A model generated the notes under the pieces. It was not told where the DNA came from and made no database searches. It worked only from the letters and a program-made list of their open reading frames with translations. DNA of 64,000 bases, from assembly GCA_004194705.1 (NCBI GenBank), contig SADC01000876.1:93832-157831 (forward strand). The letters run 5' to 3'. This stretch comes from Ditylenchus dipsaci (lineage: Eukaryota > Nematoda > Chromadorea > Rhabditida > Anguinidae). Every line of letters begins with the position of its first letter. Position 1 is the stretch's first letter. Below are positions 46,401 to 57,242 of the stretch, in pieces. A program made the position numbers and the translations under genes.

Positions 46401-47942
46401 ACAAATACTTTTTGCCCAGTCTCACACAGAAAAAGGGGTTACCTGTCATGGACGATCACCATAAACACTTTGCCACTGCCTTCCTCATAACCGCCAAAGA
46501 CCCATGCTCCTTCAACAGCCTTTCATCTATGGTACTTCCTGAAAAAAATTCTAGTTTTTTATTTGTTTACTGCACATTGCTTAGGCTTAGAATTTGACAA
46601 TTTTTGACACATAAGGGGGGACCAAGACAAAAAGTCAGTTTTTGGTCAAAAAAATTTTATGTCCAAAAGTGGTCTTCCGCAACCGAAAAATGTGTTTTAA
46701 GCACGTTTTAGTGGTCAAAACACCCGAAAATCATCATTTTGGACGATTTCGGGCGTTTCACACATTTTATACTCCTACCACATAGGCTATGAGCGCCGGG
46801 GTGTTTATTTGACAGAATTTTTGAGCGTCGGGCCGGCGCCCGAAAATCACCGAAAAACGGCTAAAAACGAGGTTTTTCGGGCGCCGGCCCGGCGCTCAAA
46901 AATTCTGTCAAAAAAACACCCCGGCGCTCATAGCCTTTCTTGTAGAGCTGTTCAAATTGACTAAATAATGTCACATTTAAAACATAAACTTGTCATAAAT
47001 TTGACGAAAAAATGCCCGGCGCCGGTCGGCGCCGAAATGGCGCCCGTGCAACTATGGATAAAAGTCAGTGAGAGAAGTCTCTAAAAATATACTCTGAAAA
47101 TGTAGTCCGCGATAAAGGATATTAACCCAATTCAGCATATCTTGTATTTGTTCAAACAATATTTTTTATTTAGAATGTATTCTCAAGGAGCATTCTAGAG
47201 CACTTATTCCTGTCAAGTTGCAGCAGCTTTCTCGTGGAACTTCAAAGCGATTGGCTCTCATATGTCTGCCTACTGAACAAGATGTACTTAATTCTAGGAT
47301 ATCTGAAATATTACAGTCTCAGAGCTGATGGAGCCGATCAAAATGGATGAACTGGTACTTTTTCTTAATTTTTTATCGACAAGTCCAATTATTTATTCTT
47401 TTGAGGCTCAAAAGGAAAACGGCAACTGTGTCTCGAAAATTTTTCCTGATTACATTCCTTTGCAATCAGAACCTGGTCGTAAGCTGATCTCTTTAAATGA
47501 CATGTTTCCGGATGAACAATCGGCAAAGCATCAGCTAAATGTGAAAAAACGTGAAAAGAGAAAATCGGATGTCAAAAGAAAGAAGATAGAAGGGGTTCAC
47601 CCTTGTGCTTCAGAGCAGCAGATAGGAGAAGTCCGCGTCGAGGTTTCTGAGTCACTTAACACTGAATTAATTTCGTACGAAAATCGCTGCTCGAGGTGAT
47701 AAATTTTTATCTCAAATATATTATTAGGGGTTTTTGTTCATAGAAATTGTTCCAGGAGTGTCATTGGAAGGATCGTTCGTGGAGACTATTCATTTGTTGA
47801 TGCAAGAGGAATTTCGTATGGGTTCTGTCCAGCTGTCGCATTGGGAAATCTTCAGAATCGCCTGGTGATGCTTAGAAACGTTACTTCAAGGTTCTACCAT
47901 CCAGCACAGATATCAATACATGTACATCCGTATGATTTGTAG
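43441..47942 (+). CDS. POP1: POP1, protein subunit of RNase P and RNase MRP
   Basis: Largest protein of nuclear RNase P/MRP; needed for tRNA 5' processing and rRNA maturation. About 13 exons. The N-terminal POP1 domain has RHMRRRAMSHNIKRLPKMIR, RRNRVLRRFNWLETHIWHAK, RFLMSDLWGYKLP, SYQKGFRPTYRNAINSTAVF and SYLECIQIE. The POPLD region has LLKRYSNAELVKRRAEKLGA and IPILIVIRNATTNRGT, then DLIAPGGTGLDFWLALQFAD. The C-terminal domain is GRIVRGDYSFVDARGISYGF with LVMLRNVTSRFYHPAQISIH. Key exons: 44779-45073, 45119-45373, 45433-45646, about 47172-47350, 47380-47696, 47758-47942. One missing base near 47320 breaks the frame between ILQSQ and LMEPIKMDEL. The 1.5-kb intron after 45646 contains a TA-flanked element. 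Confidence 0.92.
45842..47052. mobile_element. POP1: 1.2-kb TA-flanked foldback element in a POP1 intron
   Basis: Ends GTTGCACGGACGCC (45842) and GGCGCCCGTGCAAC (47052) with TA outside both. Three nested inverted pairs follow: GGCGCCGGC blocks, CAATTTGAACAGCTCT (45936 against 46950), and GAAACGCCCGAAATCGTCC (45980 against 46740). A GC-rich palindrome (GGGCCGGCGCCCGAAAA) lies at 46785-46940. The interior 46070-46640 has no protein. Confidence 0.8.
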
Positions 47943-47949
47943 TACTGTT

Positions 47950-48556
47950 GTTTGTTGAAATAATAATCGCTCGTTAATGTTTTTTCGCTAATTTTTCATT
48001 TGTACGTGTTTTTAAACTGCTATGCCCACTGTGTTACAGGTGGCCGGGAATTCAAATAAATTTCCTAATCATTAAACTTATATACCTACAAATTTTTCAA
48101 GAGCTATGGCCAAGCTTTTTGGATTGTCCCCCGATAATTCCAAAATTTTTGCCTAATCATTAAACTTCTGTACGGATTTTGCAGCTTGATTTCTAACAAA
48201 ACAAGGCTTAGAATTTAATTGTAGGTATAGTTGTGTAAGAACCAAGTTAAAAATACGTACACACGTCCAATAATTAGGAATTTTTTTCGAATTGGTGGGA
48301 GACAACCGTTTTCGGAGACAGCGATGGCTCTTTAAAGGGGGAGAAAACTTTATATACGCATCGCCTAAGTCACAGGTTCAACTAATACTGGGAGCAAACC
48401 TTATTTTTTAACCTTCTTTTATTTATAAATTTGGTGTCAAAATGATCCTCACACTCTTAGCTATCTAACAAGATCATCAGCGCAGGGTTTCACACCCTCT
48501 CAAGCTTATTTATAGGCTAGGACATACTACATTTAAAAAAAACGATGGGTTTTGGG
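47950..48556. other. Intergenic repeats downstream of POP1
   Basis: 48060-48290 is related to the 21.3-22.2 kb foldback family (AACTTCTGTACGGATTTTGC, CTTGATTTCTAACAAAACAA). 48350-48420 is the tRNA-like repeat with an unoccupied ACTTTATAT site. Confidence 0.55.
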
Positions 48557-48755
48557 TAGAGACATAAACAAGACAAGATCTTGGCCAAGATTTTGTCTTG
48601 TCTTGCCCTGATTTTGACTCAAAATCTTGTCTTGCTACCTTGCTTGGTCATTTCTAGAAATCTTGGTCTTGGTTTTATGGTCAATCTTGTATGCAAAATC
48701 TACAAATAACCCACTTTATTGAATCTGTTCCTTAGATACAACGACATCATGCAAC

Positions 48756-48842
48756 AAGTAACTTTAATATCAGAATTTGATAACTGGCCAAGCTCTATTC
48801 AGAAATATCAGCATTTCCTCCTTTTCTGGGCCCAAATTGCTA
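48756..48842 (-). pseudogene. hAT-3 transposase, last C-terminal piece
   Basis: Minus strand: GSSNLGPEKEEMLIFLNRAW then PVIKF and a stop. It matches the extreme C-terminus of hAT-1 ([18 protein letters not shown]). It is cut off from the preceding residues ([18 protein letters not shown], ending at about 49650) by the Merlin-like insertion. Confidence 0.8.
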
Positions 48843-48857
48843 CTCCCGTAGTGGCTA

Positions 48858-49645
48858 AATTCTGGTATACCCCCAGCACTCAATTCTGGTATACCCCCAG
48901 CACTCAATTCTGGTATACCCGCAGCACTCAATTCTGGTATTCAATAAACACTCTGATAATTTGGTGTTTCAGACTATTTCTCTCAATGGCACTTGCTCGA
49001 GATGGACGTGCAAAGTCTTCTCCTTGGACTATTTCTGAATTGGATCGATTAGCTGCAAATGAGGATAACTTTCTTGCCTTTCTCAATCTTCATCATGTTG
49101 TACCGCTGGATCGTGTGTGCCCAAAATGCGACAAGCCGGGAATGACCATTCAGAAAAGAAAAAATATGTAAGAAACATGCTTTTTTTGTTATTGTCATTT
49201 TTCATGTATTATCTTTCGTTATAGGCAAGTGCGGTTTCGATGTGGAAAACGTGCAGCTCTTACTGGAAAATCGTGCAACGGAGAAATTGGATTACTGAAG
49301 TCAACATTTCTGCAAGGATCTAAGACGCCTATTCTTGTGGTATTGAAATTCATCTATCTTTGGTCACTTTTTTATACGCCGCTTTATTCGTTACTATTAT
49401 CATCGTTGAATTATCAGGCTTTCCAACATGGAACTACGAAAAATATGTGATGAAATAGGGCTCGGAACATGTGCAGCTGTCGAATGGGCTCGTTTTTGCC
49501 GAAGAGCAGTTTATCAGGAAATGATTCTCAATGGCAATGCTATTGGAGGGCTTGGTGATGTGGTATGATGTTACAAAGATGTTATACCAGAATTGAGTGC
49601 TGGGGGTATACCAGAATTGAGTGCTGGGGGTATACCAGAATTGTA
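48858..49645 (+). mobile_element. Merlin/ISXO2-like element with CAATTCTGGTATACCCCCAGCACT modules
   Basis: Three and a half 24-bp modules at 48858-48945 and three inverted ones at 49585-49645 form the ends. The flanking host sequences TACTCCCGTAGTGG (48843) and TACCCCTGTAGTCG (49645) look like a diverged target duplication, and both lie within the hAT-3 reading frame. Confidence 0.75.
48986..49567 (+). pseudogene. ISXO2/Merlin-type transposase, N-terminal half
   Basis: Exons 48986-49167, 49225-49362 and 49418 onward. The product has a zinc ribbon (VCPKCDKPGMTIQ..RFRCGKRAALTGKSC), STFLQGSKTPILVVLKFIYL then W, and the helical block MELRKICDEIGLGTCAAVEW, ARFCRRAVYQEMILNGNAIG and GLGDV. In full-length proteins the next residues begin the DDE domain (VEIDE-like). 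Here the sequence runs straight into the terminal modules, so the catalytic half is missing. Confidence 0.75.
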
Positions 49646-49649
49646 CCCC

Positions 49650-50840
49650 TGTAGTCGTACACATCTCTTGCGACGGAGAATATTTGCTCGCTTGGCTGGC
49701 TTGTGGCTGGAGCTGAAAGATAACGGCGCATAAGCTTAACGAGACTCGGATAACTCAGCTCGTTTGCCTAAGTAATTGACTAAGTAATTATTAATTGAGA
49801 AAAAAAAACTAAAAATCTTTCTAAGACTGATTACATTCCAAAACTGAAGAGGATCTTCTTCCTAGTCAATGCATTTAAATTTACTAAAAGCCTGTAATTC
49901 AATCATTGCCGAATCGACTGGGTTCGATTGATGACCAGAATCATCCTCAAACAATTGGCTGTGCCGTCCAAAGAAGGATTGATGACGCTTTGGCATCGGA
50001 GATTGTACCTATTGAAATTGAATCAACAAAACAATGGTACCGTCGTGAAGTTATTTTACCTATTTCTTCCACATATGGTGCTTCTTCATCCTGACTGCAT
50101 TCTTCACTGATCCACCTTGCAACGTGTGCTTGAAATTCTATCTTTCTGGAAAAAATTCTGTCCTTGAAGCGAGGGTCGAGAAACATTGACAACCCATGTA
50201 TTCTGAGAAAAACAACAGATGAATGAGATTAAAGTAAAAAATTTGTTAACTACTTTTCGTATTCCACGTTGAATGTATCACCAAGTAGACCGAGCAGGCT
50301 ATTTCGAATTTGTTGCAGTTGGGGTCAGAAATGTCATACATATCTCTTGTTAAAGCTTTCGCAATCGGAAACTGTATCGAAATTATTTCATCTGATCAGA
50401 CGCAGATTCTAGAGGATCCAACAGTGAAACCAGCTTTTTGACGGTAGACCAGTCTTCCGGATTAAGGTTTGGATCCGTCTTATTCCACCGCACTATATAC
50501 ATCTCGATTAATTTCTGCTGTTTCTCGAGAGATTGAAACATATAGTATGAAGAATTCCAACGCGTAGGCTCATCCTACAAAATTGTGATGAATGGAGCCA
50601 GGTTTCTATAACATTACCTGCTTCAAAGTGTGCAGTGGAAGATCAAGTGCCTTTTGCTCAGCTTTCAGTCGATCACGAGCCAACAAGGAATGCTTGAAGT
50701 GGCCTACAAGAGCACGGCATACTTCGAGACTGCCGAAATGTTTGGTTCTTTAAATATTGCTTTGCTGACCACCAAATTTAGTTTATGCGTATCGCACTCT
50801 GCATGTGGCTATCCCTCAGTTTCAAAGGCCCGGAATATAT
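49650..50840 (-). pseudogene. hAT-3 transposase, central to C-terminal block
   Basis: Minus-strand order: HAECDTHKLNLVVSKAIFKE (50815-50755), ALVGHFKHSLLARDRLKAEQ, DEPTRWNSSYYMFQSLEKQQ (about 50575), LNPEDWSTVKKLVSLLDPLE, FPIAKALTRDMYDISDP, MSMFLDPRFKDRIFSRKIEF (50192), then PMPKRHQSFFGRHSQLFEDD (about 50010) and [20 protein letters not shown] with RDVYDYRG (49710-49652). It runs parallel to hAT-2 and hAT-1. Frame steps are present at several points. Confidence 0.82.
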
Positions 50841-51409
50841 AGTCAAAATTACAAACTATCAAATTTTAGCTGGAGCAAAAAGACTTTTATTTGGCGCAAT
50901 AAGACTTTTTTTTGGGTCAAAAAGACTTTTTTGGCTAAAATTCATTTGCGCCCTCAAAATGCAAATCAATTATTTACGCCCTCAAATTTGAAAATTGATC
51001 AAAATGCTCATTTACGCCCTCAAATTGCTCATTTACGCCCTCAAATTTATTATTTACGCCCTCAAATAGATCAAATTGGGTGGGAATTCCCTATTTTAGA
51101 TGGCCATATTTTCGAATGTGTGACTGTGTTTAGACTTTCCAAACCGGTATCTTCAGTTTCCCTGAGCCATTCTGTAGGAGAACGCATGAGGAGCTCACTC
51201 GAGCGACCCTGAGAGCCGCAAAAAATTTGCACTTTATCGAGGTTCGCACTAAATCGGGGTTCCACTTTCGATACTTTCAAAGACTTTTGACCAAGTCCAT
51301 CGAACTCGAGGTCGCACTAAATCGGGGATTGACTGTACCAGAGAGAGAGAGGTAAGTTTTCTCAGGCGAAGGTGCACTGGTGATGGTACCTAGGTGAAGT
51401 ACCTATGTG

Positions 51410-51730
51410 GGTACCAAGTGGTCGTCCACTTGGATCAAAATTTTTTTAACGTTTTTCATGTTCCGAAACCTGTTTTTTGGATTTATTCGGGCATGCTGAA
51501 GATGGTTTGACGGTGGTAAAATGCCGTGTTCTCAAGTATTTTTTGAGTGTTGTGAAATAATTGATTTTGGTGAAATCAATTATTCACCAAAACTCAAAAT
51601 ATACTCGAGAACACGGGATTTTACCACTGTCAAACCATCTTCAGCATGGCCGAATTAGTCCAGAAAACAGGTTTTGGAACATGAAAAATGTAAAAATTTC
51701 TATGATATAAGTGGACGATCGGCTGGTTTC
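51410..51730. repeat. CTGTCAAACCAT palindrome, copy 2
   Basis: CCAAGTGGTCGTCCACTTGG at 51415 opens the left arm. GATGGTTTGACGGTGGTAAA is mirrored by TTTTACCACTGTCAAACCAT, with a centre near 51570. Confidence 0.8.
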
Positions 51731-52044
51731 GCTGGTTGAGACTAAAAAATTTGAATTCCCGCAAAATGTTGGCTAAAATAAGCATTTTGGTCGATTTGAG
51801 GGCGTAAAAAAGAAATTTGAGGGCATAAATGAGCATTTTGAGGGCGCAAATCACCTATAGCCAAAATTTATTGTGTGGAAGTTTATTGTAACATATAAGC
51901 ACAAAGATCAGAGCAAAACTGAGCATAATAAAAAAATAGTGAAATAGTATGGTGAATTAGGTTTGATAAGAGCAAAACATCGAGTTCACTCACCCGACCC
52001 CCAAAATCAGAGGTAGGTACCCTTGGTCCAGGTAAATATCCAAC

Positions 52045-52355
52045 CAAACCAAGTGGTCATCCACTTAGATCAAATTTTTTTCACTTTTTCGGCTTCCAAA
52101 AACTATTTTCTGGACTGATTCGGGCATGCTGAAGATGGTTTGATAGTGGTAAATACCAGTTGTAAAGTATTTTTTGAGTTTTGGTAAAATCAATTATTTT
52201 CCAATACTCAAAAAATACCATACAAAACCCTATTTTACTATAATCAAACCATCTTCAGCATGCCCGAATTAGTCCAGAAAATAGTTTTTGGAACCCAAAA
52301 ACTGGAAAATTTTTTGCTCCAAGTGGATGACCACTTGGTTGGGTTGGATATCCAT
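52045..52355. repeat. CTGTCAAACCAT palindrome, copy 3
   Basis: CCAAGTGGTCATCCACTTAG (52055) to CCAAGTGGATGACCACTTGG (52319). The core CATGCTGAAGATGGTTTGAT is mirrored. The TTACTATAATCAAACCAT arm is more diverged than in copy 2. Confidence 0.8.
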
Positions 52356-52619
52356 CTGGACCAGAAGTACCTACCCTGATTTTGGGGCTAGGCTGGGTGT
52401 ACTCGAAGTTTTGGTCTTATCAGACCCAATTCACTACACTATTTCACGTATGATAAGACGATTTGTTTTTTAATCTGACTCAATTTTATTTTCAGCTTCG
52501 TGAACCAGATAGGTACCTCATGATTTATGTATGAACTTAGGACATTTCAAACAAGAAACCTTTGAAGAAATATATATTAATAAAAAGATTATACAGCAAA
52601 AAATCAAACCCATTTTCTG

Positions 52620-52748
52620 TTGTAGCGAGTCACAGTAGCGAGTCGCAATTGTAGCGAGTCGCAGTAGCGAGTCGCGATTGTAGCGAGTCGCAGTAGCGAG
52701 TCGCAATTGTAGCGAGTCGCAGTAGCGAGTCACAATTTGTAGCGAGTC
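52620..52748. repeat. TAGCGAGTCGCAGTAGCGAGTCGCAATTG minisatellite
   Basis: Just over four 28-29 bp units, each a doublet of TAGCGAGTCGC. It lies upstream of the SWIM exon inside MULE-2. Confidence 0.85.
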
Positions 52749-53102
52749 GACGTTTTACCAAAAATAATGCCTTTTTCGAGCTTCTGAGGCAATTTTAGGT
52801 CTATATAGGGTGTTTGGAAACACTTTAAAAAAAATTTCATTTGGGGGGGGGTATACTCCGCTAGCGCCAAATCTCCAAATAAACATTCACTTAACCATGG
52901 CCTAAAATGGATTAACCATGTGTCAGAGACTCTGACTCAAGTTCATATCGGTTTTGCTGGGCCATTCCATGGAGAAAATTTCTTCTGTACAGTTGATTCT
53001 ATGTGGAAGTGAAGTCATTAGGATGTCTAACACTTCTTCTAATTCTCTAATGCGAGCCGTAGGAGGTCTTTTCGCTAAACAATGGGGCGGTAGCGGTACC
53101 GG

Positions 53103-53150
53103 ACAATATTTCGCCGACAATTATTTCGCCGACATTATTTCGCCGACAAT
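53103..53150. repeat. ATTTCGCCGACA tandem repeat
   Basis: Four units of 12-15 bp directly upstream of the SWIM exon. Confidence 0.75.
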
Positions 53151-53193
53151 GGTATAACGACGACTCGATCTTTATCTCTTTATTTTCTTTTAG

Positions 53194-53598
53194 GACCCTG
53201 TGACAGTGCCTCCGATTCTACCAAATGTGTACCGAGAAGCCTACTTGCTCGAGTGTGAAAACCGCCCTATGATAGTGTACAACAACCGAACAGTCATCGT
53301 GATGCCTTCAAGAGCTGGAGTTGGCAAGAATACTAAAGCGCTGTTCGAAGAATTTGTGGCTTCGTCTGCATTCGAGTGGAATCGGTATGTAGAGCTTAAA
53401 AGATCCTTCTTCATCATTGAGAAGTCTCAAATTTGGCCACACTTTTTTGGTTGCAATTGCTCTATAGGGATAAAGAAAGCTTCTTGCAAACATTCAGTAA
53501 TGGTGATGAAGAAAGAAGGCCTGTGTCAATACCCAAGGGATGCGTTGGCTGAAGTGCTAGGACAGAAAAGAAAGCGAGGAAGACCGTCTCAAAGTTGA
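53194..53598 (+). pseudogene. Mutator transposase C-terminus with SWIM finger (MULE-2)
   Basis: After a TTTTAG acceptor (53193) the frame is open for 135 codons: PPILPNVYREAYLLECENRP, EEFVASSAFEWNRYVELKRS, CNCSIGIKKASCKHSVMVMK (SWIM, CxC..CxH) and a basic end KRKRGRPSQS. It matches the C-terminus of MULE-1 in layout. The region just upstream (52926-53100) has transposase-like words in broken frames; the FLYWCH and DDE parts were not found. Confidence 0.75.
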
Positions 53599-54046
53599 TC
53601 AAAAATCTTTATTTGTTGTAATTGAAATTTATTGTTGTGTTTTGGTGAGTTCTGATGAAATAAAGGTGCGCGAGGATGTGATTGTGTGCTTTATTTGGAT
53701 TGCAGAGAGGAGAGGGACAGATAGATAGCTGTATTTTCTTACCTAAACCAGCTCCTATTTTGTAAATCGATGCAAAAGCTTTACGCCTAGAGCATGCCAG
53801 CGCATTTAGAAAGGGCTCGAGCTGGTGTGTGAAACCGAGTGTTTTTAGACCTATTTTTGTGGATTCATGTAGTTATTTAACTTATTGTGTAGACTCATCG
53901 ATCACTACCTTTTCACTGGGATCTTTTTACCCGACTCCTTTTTTAATATCATCCAGAATGAGCTCCATTTGCAAAAACTTGCAAAAAAACAAAAAAACGA
54001 CCAGCTGCCGATAGATAAGAGTATTATGCGGTGAGAAGAACGTTTT

Positions 54047-54300
54047 GTGTGGGATAATCAAATCGCGATAAGAAAAAAGTATTTTGCGGTGAGAAAAAAG
54101 TATTTTGCGGTAAGAAAAAAGTATTTTGCGGTAAGAAAAAAGTATTTTGCGGGAATATCAAATTGCGGTAAGAAAAAAGTATTTTGCGGTAAGAAAAAAG
54201 TATTTTGCGGTAAGAAAAAAGTATTTTGCGGGAAAATCAAATTGCGGTAATAAAAAATGATTTGCGGTAATTTTCAAGTGTTTTGCGGTAAGAAGAAAGT
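54047..54300. repeat. GCGGTAAGAAAAAAGTATTTT tandem array
   Basis: About ten units of 19-21 bp. Interruptions GGGAATATCAAATTGCGG and GGGAAAATCAAATTGCGG give a higher-order pattern. Open frames through it (FAVRKKY, FLPQNTF) are repeat artefacts. Confidence 0.9.
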
Positions 54301-54779
54301 ACCATCCCTAAAATAAGCATTTTGGTCGATTTGAGGGCGTAAAAAAGAAATTTGAGGGCGTAAATGAGTAATTTGAGGGCGTAAATGAGTAATTTGAGGG
54401 CGTAAATAAGCATTTTGATCAATTTCAAATTTGAGGGCGTAAATAATTAATTTGAGGGCGTAAATGAGCATTTTGAGGGCGCAAATCACCTATAGCCGAC
54501 TTTTTTTGGGTCAAATATTTTCGGTTCAAAAAGACTTTTTTTGGATCAAAAAAAAAACTTTTTTTTGTGCCAAAAAGACTTTTGTTTGGGCAAAAAAACT
54601 ATTTTTTTGGAGCAAATTGGCTTTTTTTTGGTGCAAATTTTTTTAGTTGTCATTCTGCATTCCCTTTCATTTTTCCAATGGCCGACGGTAAATTCATCTA
54701 CGGTAAATTCATCTACAAGGTTCAAATCCCTGAGGAGGTGATCCATTTTATCAGAATGTTCGAATCCTAGTGGTCATGA

Positions 54780-55750
54780 ATTATTTTTTATACTCTTGGC
54801 ACCTTAAAGGTCCAAACCCAAAATTTGGGTGGGTATCTTCGGGTAGGTGGATTACCACCTAGACAACCTGAAAAAAGTTAATCAAATCAGAAAAAAAAAA
54901 TTAGTCCTATAATACGTAAGATTTTGTGAGAAATTATGTTTGATAGGACAAAGAGTGCGATTTTACCCATCCGGACCGTAAAACCTGGGTTAGTACCCTG
55001 GGCTCAGGTGGATATCTACCTGAGCCCGTAGCTGGCTTGTAAAATTAAAGTTTGTTAAAATCAAAAACAAATAATCTTTCCTCACCCAAAATTGTGTGGG
55101 TAAGTAGGTTCAACAGGATAAAATTGCAAACTTCGCTACCCAAATTCCAAACCCTGGGTTTTGTCTAATTTTTTTAGAGGGCCGTTATATAGAGGTTTTG
55201 TATTTTTTAATAGTAAAATTATTCAAATATTGAAAAACAATCGGCGAAATCGGAATCCTTGCGATATTTGCGACCAGACTGTCAAAACAGAATTTAAAAA
55301 AAGCTTTGAAAATCGAGCTAAAAAAGTGTCGGACCCAAGGTGGGAACGAACTTTTAGGGGGGGGGCGTTATATAGAGGTTTGACTGTACTGAAATTGTTA
55401 TTTTTGCCATAAAAATAAAAAAAAACATAGGGTGGGCACATCCTGGCGAGGTGGACATCCATGCGGTTGACCTGAAAAAGCAAAGTTCGTCAACAACCGA
55501 TCCTATCATGTACAAAAAGCTGTGGGAATCCTGTTTGACAGGACCAAAAGTGCAATTTTACCCACCCAACCGCAGAACATGGGGTAGGTACCACCTGGTC
55601 AGGTGGATATTCACCTGGATGGTCTGAAAAATGATTTTTTTGAAATATATGAGAAAAACCCATTTTTCTGACTTAAATTTGTGAAAGTAATTAGATTTGT
55701 TATTACCTAAATTGAGATTCTCCCTACGCGGAGCGAAATGCCTTGGGTAT
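54780..55750. repeat. GGGTGGGTA/CACCTGG repeats and partial TCAAACCTCTATATAAC MITE
   Basis: Three related segments (54830-55030, 55080-55150, 55430-55625) share ACCTGGGTTRGTACC, AGGTGGATATCCACCTG-like palindromic words and TTTGACAGGA/TTGATAGGACA. At 55185 and 55370 are two direct copies of CGTTATATAGAGGTTT; the second ends GACTGTAC, the MITE end. Confidence 0.55.
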
Positions 55751-55764
55751 TCTTCGGTGGGCAA

Positions 55765-56640
55765 AGCTTTCCTTGCTGCTAAAAGACTTCTTTTTGCTCC
55801 CAAAGGACTTTTTTTGCTGCTAATTTTTTTCGCTGCAAAAAGACTTTTTTGCTCCCAAAAGACTTTTTTTGCTGCAAAAGGACTTTTTTTTGCTCCCAAA
55901 GGACTTTTTTTTGCTGCTAATTTTGTCTGCTGCAAAAAGACTTCTTTTTGCTGCAAAATACTTTTTTGCTGCAAAAGACTCTTCGTGCTGCAAAAAGACT
56001 TTTTTTGCTGCTACAATACTTTTTTTGCTGCAAATGTTGTTTTGATTCACAGGCCTTCTTCGCAGCATTTTTCACTAGAAATATTAATTATTATACAATT
56101 ATTATACTATTTTGTGGTCAATTCGTCCACAGTCAATCCGTCCACGGTCAATTCGTGCATTCGCCAATTCGTCCACACGTCAATTTGTCCACAGGTCAAT
56201 TAATCACACTTTCGAAAACTAGGTAGTCCCTTATTCTCCAGGTGGGGTCCGGCTGGACAACTTGAGTACAGTCAAACCTCTAAATAGCAACCTTATATAT
56301 TGCATCCACCTCTATGTTGCATCCGCTTTTCTTGTTTCGGTTGGCCGGAAAATAAATAACCTATTATCACCCACCATATTGCATCCGGGCAGGGCCGGTC
56401 CCTTGCGGGATGCAATATAGAGGTTTGACTGTACAGCCTGAAAATTTCGCGACAAAAACCGACTTTTCATATGCACTAAAGTACTGGAGTCACTGTTCTA
56501 GGCATGATAGAATTATTTATAAGCTCAATCTGAATGATTCCTTTAATTTAACGTCGACTACCTGGTACTTATTCATTTCAGGGGCGAAAATTAAATAAAA
56601 ACTTAAAAACTTGCGTAAAACAATTACTTAGAAGATGTTT
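55765..56640. repeat. Duplicated segment, copy A (with MITE)
   Basis: GGCAAAGCTTTCCTTGCTGC, arrays of GCTGCAAAAAGACTTTTTTT, a CAATTCGTCCACAGT minisatellite (56115-56210), then TTATTCTCCAGGTGGGGTCC and AATTTCGCGACAAAAACCGA. The same order is found at 57243-58020. Confidence 0.85.
56269..56431. mobile_element. CAGTCAAACCTCT MITE with verified empty site
   Basis: CAGTCAAACCTCTAAATAGC (56269) and its inverse ending GAGGTTTGACTG (56431), with TA on both sides. The duplicated segment at 57697-57698 has the same flanks (CTTAAG-TA-CCGCCTAAAAATTTCG) joined through a single TA, giving an unoccupied site. Confidence 0.95.
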
Positions 56641-56689
56641 AAACACTCTTCTAAAATTATCATAAAATACGCAAATCCATCCACCATGC

Positions 56690-56875
56690 AGCAAAAAAAG
56701 TATTTTAGCAGCAAAAAAAAGTAATTTAGCAGCAAAAAAAAGTCTTTTTGCAGCACGAAGAGTCTTTTTGCAGCAAAAAAAAGTATTTTTGCAGCAAAAG
56801 AAGTCTTTTTGCAGCAGATAAAATTAGCAGCAAAAAAAGTATTTTTGCAGCAAAAAAAAGTCTTTTTGCAAACAG
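56690..56875. repeat. GCAGCAAAAAAAGTCTTTTT array, inverse of copy A/B modules
   Basis: Nine to ten modules, opposite in orientation to 55790-56040 and 57270-57475, followed by CAAACAGAATCGCTAGCAAGG, which recurs at 58345. Confidence 0.85.
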
Positions 56876-57242
56876 AATCGCTAGCAAGGTTTAACATATG
56901 TCTAAATTAAAATAAAAATCTTCTTCAGGCCAGCCAGTCTAAAATATCAGTTAACTCCAATATCAGCCGAAATTACAGGATGTCACCTTAATTTCTGAAC
57001 ATTAAATTCTAATAAATCTTTTTCTAGGCCGATATTTGACTAGCTGTTTTTTGCAATCACCTGAGGAAAAATATATATTTTGGGCTAAAGTGCCTAATCA
57101 GGTTTCACTCAAAAAGTGGATTAAAGTGCTTTTCCGAGCGACGGTAAATTCATCCATGAAAATTCATCCATTGTGAAATTCTTATTTATTTATTCAGTAT
57201 TAATCTATTACAGACGAGTGGTCATTATGGAAAGGACACAAT

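Larger units (their letters stand above)
50933..54497 (+). mobile_element. SWIM-domain Mutator element (MULE-2) with 9-bp target duplication
   Basis: Ends GGCTAAAATTCATTTGCGCC (50933) and GGCGCAAATCACCTATAGCC (54497), then arrays of TTTGAGGGCGTAAATGAG on both sides. GACTTTTTT flanks both ends (50924-50932 and 54498-54506). A Mutator transposase tail lies inside (53194-53598). Contains two copies of the CTGTCAAACCAT palindrome and further minisatellites. Confidence 0.87.

Noticed and set aside
54047..54300. CRISPR-like regularly spaced repeat
   Set aside because: The units are directly abutting with no unique spacers, the genome is eukaryotic, and the array belongs to a transposon end.
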